Assembly (NCBI GenBank): GCA_001600055.1
Contig: BCIV01000022.1
Coordinates: forward strand, 1 to 64,000
Source: Filobasidium wieringae
Lineage: Eukaryota; Basidiomycota; Tremellomycetes; Filobasidiales; Filobasidiaceae
DNA: 64,000 bases
Reading direction: 5' to 3'
Below, piece after piece: positions 23,163 through 33,991 of the stretch; the stretch's first letter is position 1, and every line of letters starts with the position of its first letter. The position numbers were made by a program, and so were the translations under genes. The notes beneath the pieces were generated by a model, which worked only from the letters and a program-made list of their open reading frames with translations, did not search any database and was not told the DNA's origin.

Positions 23163-23743
23163 CATGGGTCGACGGTGAGGTTGGTTCGAGGATATACGGA
23201 TGGTGGGAGATGTCATTCTCGAGCGAGCAAAGGCGGCGGATACCGGTCAAGTTGTATGATATACCATTTCGCCGGGTGAACATGTAAAACATCATCCACG
23301 TTCGATCATCTTCGTTCATCTGAGCCTTTCAGCCTGACTCTCAGCTACACAATTGATGGACACAATCTGGTTAATCCCCACGATAGGGAGCACATTTTGG
23401 CAAGGAAGAACATGCTTCCGAGATCTCGGTGATCGAGTGAGGGTTGCGGCGTACAGAATAGTCAAGGGTAGGGGATCGACAACCGTTCATACGCTACTTG
23501 CCAGCGGGCGTCATCAAATCTGATTCGTATGACATACGTATTCATTCATATAGATCTTTTTTATCATTCACAACGAATCGACCTTGACCTTGACGTTTGA
23601 CAGAAGATTCGTATATCGCAGGCCTGTGTCGTAACGCTAAATCCAGCTATATCCCAGATGATATCACTTCCTACGCATATTGCCGGCCCGTATCGTACCG
23701 CGCTCAAAGTAGCTATTTCCCAAGTGGTATTGTTTTCCTACCC
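23163..23743. other. Convergent intergenic region
   Basis: The 3' ends of the epimerase-like gene (+) and the B-box GTPase gene (-) face each other. Only one short plus-strand frame (23597-23830) is present, without motifs. Confidence 0.5.
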
Positions 23744-25618
23744 CTAACCCTCGCGATGAGAGGCGATTTGTTTCTCCATCTTACTGATCTCTGCCGAGTA
23801 TGCGTCGCGCGCCTTTTTGGCCTTCAATAAATGCCCAGTAGCCTCATCGAATCTCAGCTTGAGGTGCTGATCCTCCTCCTCCTCTGTGACTGTCTCGTCG
23901 TGCCAGATCGAACTGGAATGCATATGAGATTTGTAACTGCAACCGCAGACATTGCAGTTCGTCTTTCCACCGAAAGCGTGGCAGCCCTTGAAAGCTTCCG
24001 AGCCATGCTCGTGTTTACGACTCAAGTTGCACGGGACGTGACAGTTCTTGACACAACCATCCCCACAAATCGTCGCAAATCGATCGCCTTTGATACGGCC
24101 CGTCGCAACCGTTCGCGATACGGTAACTTGCCGTTTGTACCCGGCAAAGCTGGTTCGAGAAGTCTTATGATTGTCAATCAGCTGCAAGACACGCTGCACT
24201 TTGTCCTGTTCTTGTTTGAGATGCATATGTAATTTGGCGTGTGTGACGATCCCGATCTCCAGATCCTGTTTCGCTTGATATTGGATCCAAAACTGACGTG
24301 TCTTGATCGGTGACAGCTTGAAGAGAGTCTCCAAGAGGTGGCCAATCTCATTCACGGCTGACCGATGATAATAGGCCAGCTCGGACTGTTCGTCCGTAGA
24401 CCTTTCTAACTCCTTCTGATAAGCTTTGTCTCCCTTCTTCTTCTTCGTTACTTCCAAATCGACTTTGAGTTTTTGCCAGACAGCAAAAGGATTCTGAAGC
24501 TTAACGACTAAGTTTGGGCGTGCATCCTGACCATCGAAATTGCGAGTGTCAAGATTCTTCGTTGCCGAAGTGCAATTGGTTGCGACAACGATTATGTTTT
24601 CCTTGATTTGCTTTGGAAAGATGGTCAACAACGTGTTCATGACGTATCTCCGAACCACATCGGCTCTTGAGGAAGATCCGTTCGTCAATAGCACCACCGC
24701 GTGGATGTGGTCGATCTGATCTAGAGTCTGAATGATGGAGAACATGTTGGCGTCATCCTGTTTGATGCCGCGGGTATCATTCAGACCAGGTGTATCGATG
24801 ACGGTCAATTCAATGGCTGTCTGAGCGTTCGTGCCTGGTATCTTTCGAATATCTGCACCTTGATTGAACAGAAAGGTGTATGGCTTGGCTTTCTGCGTTT
24901 GAGACTCCTCATTACCGGTGCCTTGTCTGTCCATGTCCAGGGCATCAACAAATTCTTCTGAAGACTTGCACTGCTGAGCAGAATATAGTACCATCGAGCG
25001 GCTCGTTGCCTCGTTATCGTGGACGTGATAGGTCTGGTGTTTCTCCGGTACATTACCATGCATCAAGTTGGCGAGGAAGTTGAGAAAGGCCGTCTTCCCC
25101 GCGCCCGTCTCTCCTATCAGCAAGATGCTCATGTTGAGCGTCTCACCGGGTTTGACATCTGATGCTCCTGTTCACAAGTCGTTGAGAAAATCCTGAGCCA
25201 CTTTCCAGCCAGAGGGTTTTTGCTCTCCGTGCGAGGCGAAACGCGCGATCTTGAACTCGAGAGCTTGTAACTCCCCCGTCACTGTCAATCAGCTCAGCGG
25301 CAGTGACAGCCTGTTGCATGTTTACGATTTGATGAACCGTCGAACCGTCATCCTTGAGAAGATGCTGTTTGTCAGACAGACAGCTGTCGCAGAGAAATCC
25401 TGCACAGTCTTTGCAATACATAGAAGCCGGATTATCGCAGGAGTGGCATTCTCTGCATGAACTGTATCAGCATGGAGCAGAGCGCGATCAAGCCGGCCGA
25501 GATAGATGACTTACTCTAACACAGTTCTGGTTGCCGGAATTGTAGTTGCCGGGTTGGGAGATACCGTATTTTCTAGTGTGGAAGTCTGATCGCCTACAGT
25601 CCGAGGAGTCGTAGCCAT
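23744..25618 (-). CDS. B-box zinc finger and AIG1/septin-like GTPase (TRIM-like)
   Basis: Three exons, 25618-25515, 25461-25202 and 25158-23744, join in phase to 592 residues; the second intron is only 43 bp. Residues about 35-80 form a B-box: CRECHSC, MYCKDC, LCDSC, then two His (KQH and VHQ). The GTPase follows at about 125: P-loop LIGETGAGKT and G3 motif VIDTPGLND; the region VVATNC is the likely G4 position. Middle residues are helical and Lys/Glu-rich, probably coiled coil. Near the C-terminus is a second Cys/His-rich module (CGDGCVKNCHVPC, then CNVCGCSYKSH), followed by a coiled coil that ends the protein. The combination recalls TRIM-family E3 ligases and GIMAP-type immune GTPases, but no RING is present. 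GTP-driven assembly in the cytosol is inferred. Confidence 0.82.
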
Positions 25619-26728
25619 TTCCACCAGGTACGTAACTGGGAGTGCTTCAAAGCGATGCATAATTCAAATACCAGAACTTCCTTTGCGGTTTGTGGTCGAG
25701 GCAGCATTCTTGAACGACATCCGATTCTTTGCAAGTGGACCGGTTATATATGGGTTTAATCTTCAGCCTGGACTATCCATGTCCTCCTACGTCCTGCATC
25801 ATCTGACGGACTTAGATCAGAAGAAACATGTGGAGATAGCCGCCCAGAGGGGATCAACGATATAGAGCGATCGTCTGTCGTTTTCGACAATCATGTCGGA
25901 CCGAGGTGAAAGGTATGAGTAGCGCCTTGTAATGATCAGATGGCGATTCTAAAGCCATCTTCCGGGTCATAGCAACTACCGATGTTCAAAGGATGTGTCG
26001 ATTTCTTTTGAAAAGCAGTCCGGCTATAGTGGCCGCGATACTATCGGATCACGAGGTCAATGTCGCTCGGTACTGCTTGTGTATGATTCTCTTTTCAAGG
26101 TCCAAATTCCTCGCCGGCGAAGATTCTCTGATCACTATTAGGGTAATCAGGATGAGAGTTTATAGTTCTAAGGTGTTTCCCGATTCTATGTTTCTATTTG
26201 ATGCGGTCAACCATTGCACTTGGCGCCTACCTGAAGCTCTTGACCGACGGATCCTGCAAGCGTAAGTAAGATTGTCGTTCTGACTGAACTCATCGTTTGT
26301 GCTTGAGAGCTACCAATGAACGGCTGATGTCAAAGTGTAAGTACGGGGGAGCTTGTATTGCCGGAGCTTGTATTGTCTGACATCTATCTAAGTACGAGCT
26401 ATCACGTGATCTTTGGCAGATAGCACCACCCGTGAAGCCGCGATCGGAGCTGCAGTCCGTGAGACATCGCTTTTAATCGTGATAAACCGTGATATATCGC
26501 GATTTGCTCCGTCCCAACGCAATGGTCCTTGTCAATAACCGGTCGTCGTCAGGAACCCTAACAGGTAAACCGTTCACAAGCGGTCGGTCAACTCCTCAGC
26601 TTTCCACAGGCCTTGGCTGATTAGACATAGGCTCCACGTCCTCTCCAAATACATAGACTCTCCCTAAAACAGTTCGCCCGACAAAATAATGGCCTCCTTA
26701 ACTGTCGCATCCCATTTCGATCACCAAG
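25619..26728. other. Divergent promoter region, no supportable gene
   Basis: About 1.1 kb between the B-box GTPase gene and the ABC transporter gene. Small frames (25683-25865, 25993-26265) show no motifs. An alternative ATG lies at about 26690 in another frame upstream of the ABC gene. Confidence 0.45.
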
Positions 26729-29452
26729 ATGATAAGAAGGAGAATATCGAAGGAGCAAGAACCGAAGCATTCCGCTCAGCGACCTCTCCACGTACCGCCG
26801 GTTGCTCCTCTATCAGCCGGTCGTAGTCAACTTGCACAGCTGTGGCTCAAGTCCCGCATCATCAATCCAACTGGACCACATGCCGCAGACAAAACGGAAT
26901 CCGCCGAGACACAGGAGGCTTCTGACTTCGCGGCTTTGAACGGCAAGCTAGACAGGCCACTCGAAGACGAAAGGGCAAACGAAGTCAAGTATAGGACAGG
27001 TGCAACGCAAAGACCTCTCGACAAGTGCTCCATACGAACTGCCTTGCGTATCACTCGCTTGGTATGGAAGCCTATGCTCGACCTGTGTACATCAAACTAC
27101 GGATATCGTCTGAAGGGATATATCTTTCTCGAGGTGCTGAGTTCTCTGGTTCCGGTACTCAAGATCAGAACTATGGCTTGGCTTCTTGATCTGGTACAAA
27201 TAAGTCTTTCTCATCCTGACTCGGTTCCTGTAAAGGCAATAATATGGTATAGCCTGCTCGCCCTCGCCGCATGTTCTCTGGAGACCATCCTGCCGGACCA
27301 GATCAGCCGAAATGCCAATGAAATCGAGCGAGTGGTGGACGAAGCAATTCAAGTTCAGTTCATCTTACGCAAGCTTTCTCTGGATATCCCTACTGCGATT
27401 GACCCTTACATGTCCGCGCTCGTGAGAGAGGCGGCCGTGTTTGCTGGATTCGACCATATGGAAGTCATCACAGCGGATGGAGAACACGACAGGATGTACA
27501 GTGAAGGAGCGTTTGCTTTCCTCCGTAGGAACGTATTACCCGCTTTGACATCAATCGCCGAAATCATCTCGACGTCGACCTTGCTTGTCTCAATCTGTTT
27601 CGAAATTGGGCACGATCCCTCTTTGACATTGCTAGCTGCTCTCGTCTGGATCACCTTTGTTCTCACTCTTGCTTTCCTTCCGCTTATCGCCGATACCATT
27701 GCGGCGTTCTTGTTCCCGGCCAATCCCATTGATACTACAGTCGGGCTGTATGGTCACGAAATTCGCAAGGATGGCCTGCGACGCCTCGTGTCAGATGCAC
27801 AAAATCGCGAAGAGATTGTCCTCTTCAGACTTGGACCATGGATCGCTTCGAGGTGGCTTTCCGCCTGCTCCTTGGTCGTAAGACGCACCGACAGAAGACG
27901 AGCGAGAAGATTCAGGAGCACTGCCAAAGCATTAATCCAGCAATCGGGTCAAGTGATTTTTTATGTATGTCAACCTGACGTATTCGAGCGCAATTGTACT
28001 TATTTTACACCTATCATTCAGTCTCTTGTAGCGCTCCAACTTCTTCCCTTCGGCCTGAGTCTTGGGTCTATCAAGGTCTTTCAAGGTACCGCAGAACAAC
28101 TCTCTCGGTCCATCCAAAACATCCGACGAACGCTTTTCAAGGCATTCCAAGCTGTTTTCCTTATCGCTTCGTGGTTAGTCCTGGTGGAGGAGTGCGACTT
28201 GATCCAAAGAGAAGGTCGTGATGCTGTAATCGGGTCCACTCACTCCGATTCAGCTGGACGGAAGCAGCGGTCGCTTGTCAACAACGACAAGATAGACTAC
28301 GAGGCGACCCGAGATGGGCGCGGGATGAAACTCGAGGCCAAGAATTTGAGTTTCAAATATCCAGGTGCATCAGAATACACGCTCAAGGACATCAACCTGG
28401 TGATCGAACCGGGAACATCGTTGGCAATTGTAGGCTACAATGGATCAGGTAATTGGGCGGTCTCTATCCAAGAGACATACTCGATTGGCAAACTCGCTGT
28501 CTGACCCGTTTGTACGTAGGCAAAACGACTCTACTGAAGGTCCTCATTGGACTGTATGCTCATGAGGGACGGCTTCTAATCAACGACATTCCATCCCGTT
28601 TCTACATGGAAGGCCAGTTGCATCGGCGTACAACCGCTTGCTTTCAGGACTACAGCAAACACCTCCTATCCCTTAGAGACAATGTCAATCTGGGACGGAT
28701 CTCTCCGGGTGAGGCTGTCGATGCAAGAGTTGCCAAGGCTCTCACGCAAGCTGAGGGGAAATCTATACTGGAAACCGTCTCACTGGACTCGACTTTAAAT
28801 CCCTTTGCACTGGCGAGCGAAGTCACCAGCACCGAAGCTCAGGAACAGAAACAGCAAGACGAACGATTCTTCGGTAGAGATTTCAAATCGTTGTCGCCTG
28901 GACAGTGGCAAAAAGTCAGTCTGGCCAGGGGATTTCTGACCAGTGAACAAGCCGATCTCGTCGTCTTTGAGTGAGCTTGAGATCCGTTTTCCAATCTGCT
29001 TCTTGGCTTATCTTTGGCTTCGTCTTATTTCGATAGCGAACCTTCAGCATCCCTGGACCCTCAGGCAGAGAAGACGCTTTTCAGTAAGATTCGGTCGTTG
29101 TCACAGCGAAACGGAACTAAGCAGGACGACAATGCCAAAGTTGCAACGACGATATACATCTCGCATCGTTTTTCAACTGGTAGGTTCAGGGACTGTGTAT
29201 GAGTAACTGGAATTGACGTTCATAACCCTCACTTGCATGTTCAGTTAGGAACGCCGATAAGATCGTTGTGATGGAAAAGAATGTCAGTCACGAAATGCCT
29301 TACGGTTTTCGACGTGTGTCAGCTAATGAAAGATCAATTGGCTTTTGTTAATCAAGACCGTAATCGAGCATGGTTCACATACAGAATTGATGGAACATAA
29401 CGGGAGGTACCGAGAATTGTTTGAGATATCGAGGGAAGGTTACGTGGACTGA
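26729..29452 (+). CDS. ABC half-transporter with degenerate signature
   Basis: Exons are 26729-27964, 28022-28448, 28520-28970, 29037-29179, 29245-29282 and 29357-29452. The 57-bp intron 27965-28021 (GTATGT...CAG) keeps the frame open if unspliced, so it is easily missed. The N-terminal half has hydrophobic stretches expected of an exporter membrane domain. The C-terminal half is one ATPase: Walker A GYNGSGKTTLL (split by an intron), Q-loop near CFQDY, signature LSPGQWQK in place of LSGGQ, Walker B LVVFDEPSASLD, and H-loop ISHRFST. The layout is that of HlyB/MsbA-like half-transporters that dimerise. The altered signature and short membrane domain mark a divergent subfamily; the substrate is unknown. 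The N-terminus is uncertain. Confidence 0.75.
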
Positions 29453-30104
29453 TGACTTTCGCAAGAGGACTGCATGGCACATGCCATCGGGACCCCGGGC
29501 ATATGGATGAATCTGTAACAATGAACTGATAATCTCTTATATAAGGAGGAGTGTATAAATTAGACGAGCATCTGATGCTTTCCGCTCTTTTGCCACTGTC
29601 GCGAGCTACATACTACACGTGCTTCGCATCACCTTTGAGCCTTTAGTCTGTTCAATCTGAAACGCCCGCAAGATACTCAATGATACGGAGAATACACGTT
29701 TGCGTGTCCGGCCAACGCTTAATTTCTGATAAGTGGTTGTTTATTGTTTACGTTCTGAAAGGCTGGAGTCGACCACATGCCTAGCGTCTACAGTACGATC
29801 GAAGACAGCAGCTGCTCACCACTGGCCACTGTACGGTAAGAATCTCGTGCTCATAGGTATAATGGCTCGATGAGAAGATGTCCGGCACCGTCAGTCTGAT
29901 CAAGACTATATGGTGAGGAGCCAAGTCCAGCAACAAAACAGGAAGGATTAAGCAGCTGATCGATTTGATCTAATCATTATACCCCTTTCAAGGCTTTTAT
30001 TACAGATCAATGACACATTCAAGTTATTGAAACGACCCAAGATCAAGAAACGGGTGGATCATCATGTATGCTCGGACGAACGAACTACATCTGCCCAGCA
30101 CCGA
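29453..30104. other. Intergenic region and probable upstream exon of the REEP-like gene
   Basis: The frame of the downstream gene stays open from 30006, just after a TTACAG acceptor, to its ATG at 30105. An upstream coding exon is therefore likely. No first exon was identified with confidence (one candidate is near 29779-29837). Confidence 0.5.
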
Positions 30105-31806
30105 ATGAGCACGCTGAAGCGAGAACAATGGAGAGTCGTGATCAAGTCATGGATCGTATGGGTGAGATAGACTCGTACATTTCTTCTACTTGCATTCAGC
30201 TGATTGGACTTGACTTGTTCAGACTTTGTTTGGCTACTTGGAAAGACTGGTAGATTCGACGATAGGATCGTTCTTACCGTTCTACAGCCAGCTTAAAATC
30301 GTCTTTCTTCTTTGTTTGGGGCTCACACGATCAGTTGTAAGTGCATGAAAGATGCGTATTCATGAAGCAGAACCTCATCAGCATGGCGATGCTTTCACTT
30401 TCCCATAGACACTTCCTTTCTTCTTCGATACCTATCTTCAGCCTCGACTGCTCCGCTACTCTCGTCCGGTGGATCTAGTCCTTTCCCTTTTCCAGCTGAT
30501 CATCAGATACATCTCCTTGTCTTTCCTTTGCTGGACGATCATACCGGTCCTGGACGGAGTGGAATATCTGCAAATCAAGCTTGGGTTCAGATGCGAAGAT
30601 GAAGGGGATTCGACTGAGGCAGACGATGGCGAAGTATCCTTCCATCCCGAGGTGCCGGGAAATTTCGTGCCTGACGCTCGGACAGATCTTCCAGACGTCG
30701 ATGTGGGAGAACACACAGATTCTGCCGTCTTTGAGGAATCACGAACATCGACAAAAATGTCACTCGACTCTTCGCGTTCATTCTCTTCACCCACCAAATC
30801 GCCCATTCTACCTCCTATCACTCGTCATCCACCGGGTACTCAAGAGCCGAAACGCAAACCTCGCAAATCAGTCATCCAAAGCTTGAGGGACTATTCTAGG
30901 GAACAGTCCCTCTCGACTCCGCGCACGATCAGAGAGGCTGTCAAAGAAGTCAGAGCTTTACATCGACCGGTACCTCTTGTCATGAAAAGACATGAGCCCA
31001 AAGAGGAGGAGGAAAAGGAGAACAAGCCTGCACTTGAAGACAATATAGAACATGGAAAGAAAAGCATGAAAGTTGTGAAGACAGAGGCAACGAAAAAGGT
31101 CGCTAAAAGTTCTGGGACGACGCAAAAGCCTGGTGCCCCTGCTGCTAAGAAGGTTCCTTTATCTAATGTATCGGAGAAGAAGAGCAACGTCATCATTCCA
31201 ACGAAACCAGCAACACGAGCTCGGATTGTTCCTAGCATCCAGGAGACGAAACGGGCCCGGGATCTAGGTCCACCGACACGCCCTCCACCACGAAATCGAT
31301 CGAATCCTGTCGTGTCCGAAAATGATCTGATTTCGGAATCGCAGGGTACCCATGTTCCTAAGGAAACTTCCGAAGAGGTTTTCCTGGCTCGACTTGGCCA
31401 GCTGTCTCAGCTAAACGTCCCGAACGGGATGAATATACGTGCGGCACCCAACGATAAGCCTTCGGTCATCGCGTCATCTGTGGCTGTGGCGGGCGGATCA
31501 TCTCGAGCTGCCTGGAAACCTTCAGATCAAGCTACCGAGACTACTTTGAAACGAAAATCATCAGCTACAGCGGCGACCCAGCCTCGAGCTGCAAAGTCAC
31601 GTAAATTAAGTCCCGCTGGAAAGTTCGACGAGGTCACCGAGCCTGTTGAAACAAACGCAAAGGCCTTGAAGTCAAGCAACACGACGAAAAGACCAACAGG
31701 GCGACCTGTTACTAGGAAGCGTACGGCTGTTCAATCGCTGAAGGTCGACGAGCCTGGTCGTGTGGAAGGAAGAACTTTGAGATCGGCGCGAAGAAAAGCT
31801 GCATAA
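30105..31806 (+). CDS. TB2/DP1/HVA22 (REEP/Yop1-like) membrane protein with long basic tail
   Basis: Exons 30105-30161, 30223-30336 and 30409-31806 join in phase to 522 residues; the true start may lie in an earlier exon. Residues about 15-100 match the TB2/DP1/HVA22 domain: IVWTLFGYLERL, then FLPFYSQLKIVFLLCLGL (the Pro-Phe-Tyr...Lys core of the family), then YLQPRLLRYSRPVD. Family members are hairpin proteins that curve tubular ER membrane. The remaining ~400 residues are disordered, rich in Ser, Pro, Lys and Arg, and end with basic clusters (GRTLRSARRKAA). Such tails in animal REEP3/4 bind microtubules; that role here is an inference. It is convergent with the esterase gene at 32210. Confidence 0.75.
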
Positions 31807-32209
31807 TTGAGTGGGTATTGGCTAGAACATCCATGGCGAAACCTTACAATACAGGTCCCGTCGCTGCTCCTTCTAAGAGACTATTTGTGGAACTGGCTTG
31901 TCGCTTAATATCGTTCACTTCGCACCTCTAAAGGAGTCACTATGAAACCTGTAAAAGTCAGCATTTTGGTAGAAGTAAGAGACAGCTTATATAGAACCCG
32001 AGTAGACCTGGTTGCTCCAAATGATACACCTTATAGCCATATTAAGAGTCAGCGTTGCAGACGTGTATCCGCTCACATAGAGTCAGTCAGCCTCGCGATC
32101 TCGTGGGTTAAGTTAATACATCCTCTCGGATTTGGATCACCGTTCGTCAACGTTATATCTTAAGCATAATGAGTACAATCGCGCTGTTACGGAAGGCAGC
32201 TCGTGGCAA
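31807..32209. other. Convergent intergenic region
   Basis: About 400 bp between the stop codons of the REEP-like gene (+) and the esterase gene (-). No feature seen apart from short random frames. Confidence 0.5.
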
Positions 32210-33614
32210 TCAGTGACCTCTACTGACCAGAGCCTTGATCACCCTTGCAATCCCCTTGGTAGCCTCTTCGGCTTGCTCACTCCAATGCCCAAATTGAAGG
32301 ACCCCATGCGTCAACTCAAGGTGATGATCGTGGATGACGAGATTGCCGGCTTTGACGAGCTTCTCGGCATATTCAATGCCGACGTCACGCAAAGGATCGA
32401 ACCCGCAAGTGACTACATACGCAGGTGGCAGGTGCTTGAGCTCCTCAGGACTGTGCATACCGGGCGATCTACGTGAGGCCAAGCGCCGAGCGACGTTAGT
32501 GAAACTGTAGGGAAACGGAATCGGCAGAGACTTACACATAAATAATGCTGGGTGCCACCCCGAGAGGTAGGTAATGGTGAGCGAAGGAAAAGATCCCGTT
32601 GGCTTCCAAATAATAGCCAGAGTTGTTTTCCTCGCATGCTTTCGTGTCGAAAGGTACTCTCGCCTCGGGGTAAATCAAGATCTGAGCAACTGATCAGGAT
32701 AAGGCAGAAAAGATATCAGCGTTACTTGTCAAACGGTGGACGCTATCGTCGATACTTACAGACGGGCTCTTTCTGGTCATCACGCAATCGGAGCGAAAGT
32801 GCAGCAGACATGTTCCCTCCGGCACTATCCCCACCAATCATCACCTTGCTCTTGTCGATACCTCTATTGTTTCCTTCGTCAGACCGAGCCCAAGATACGA
32901 CGGCTTCGAATTCATCGAGTTGAACGGGGTATTCCCATTCGGGAGCCAGACGATAATCTACTCCGATGACCTGTAGTGATGCAATAAAATTCGATCAATC
33001 TACTGAAGATGGATGGGTTTTGAAAAGGCACTAACGATGATTCCGGCCTCTTGTGCTATAATTCTTAGACCCCGTTCAAAGTCATCAACGCAACCTGCAT
33101 TCGGAAGTTATCGGTCAACTGAACTTCGAAAAGGTTTTGCATTACAATCTGATAAGCGACCTGACGAACTTACCGACAGTGTAACCTCCTCCATGCATGT
33201 ACACTAGAGCGGGAAGCTTCTGACCGGTGCCGTCTTGAGGATACAGCAATCGGATGGGAATCGTTCCGTGCGGGCCCAAGACTCCAGAATATTCGACTTT
33301 GCTTATAGGTGCAGAGTCACGAGCGGAAGAGGGTAGATAACTGGAAGAGCGATTAGAGTGATAGATGATCAGACCATCTCATCCATGCACAAAAGCGTTG
33401 ACGATTCAGTCTGCACATACCTCCACCCCAAAGTCCTGGTGTGTTCGCTTCTCTCCGCTGTGAAATCTTTACCCGCTCCGAGAGCGAGGTCTTCCCCCTG
33501 TCCATTTGATCCAAGAAAATCCTCTAGTGATTTCGCTAGGACAGTACGACGGGGAGAGCTGAAAACGTACTCGGTCGTACGATCATCAACGTTGAAGAAG
33601 TGTTGGGAAGGCAT
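32210..33614 (-). CDS. Alpha/beta-hydrolase of the HSL (hormone-sensitive lipase) family
   Basis: About six or seven exons from ATG 33614 to TGA 32210. Motifs in order: MPSQHFFNV start; oxyanion-hole YMHGGGYTVG; VDYRLAPEWEYP; nucleophile elbow GGDSAGGNMS; catalytic Asp in CGFDPLRD; catalytic His in LTHGVLQF. The whole Ser-Asp-His triad is present and in family order, so the enzyme should be active on short-chain esters or lipids. No signal peptide is obvious, so it is likely intracellular. It shares a 377-bp divergent promoter with the glucose-6-phosphate dehydrogenase gene. First exon about 33614-33423, ending in a GTATGT donor; the HGGG exon about 33341-33176. Confidence 0.85.
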
Positions 33615-33991
33615 AGCTGCAAATATTGGGTCTGATGAGAACGGGAATCTTGAACAAAGGCATAGTTTATGATATCAATGTCGGTGGCCGTAATTATAAC
33701 AGAGGTTGTCGAGGAATGCGTGTGCATGTTTGCTTATGTGTCTATGACCATCGTCGACTAGCTTCCAGTCGAGGGTGAGTGATGTTACCGAAGTTTATTA
33801 GCTGAGCTGTCGTGGATCTCTCGACCGAGCGGTGAGCGAGCACTGAGCGTGACGTGATGACGTGATGGTACACGGGCAGGGGCTCCCTCTCCCTCACAAC
33901 CATCATGCAGTAGCTGCGTGTTACTGCATTCATCGACCAGGGTACACAAACTCCAGGCACAGGGCGTATAGTACAAGCAGGATTCATATCG
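33615..33991. promoter_or_regulatory. Divergent promoter of esterase and G6PD genes
   Basis: 377 bp between the two start codons. Short direct words such as TGACGTGATG near 33849-33865 occur, but no established site was identified. Confidence 0.45.
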
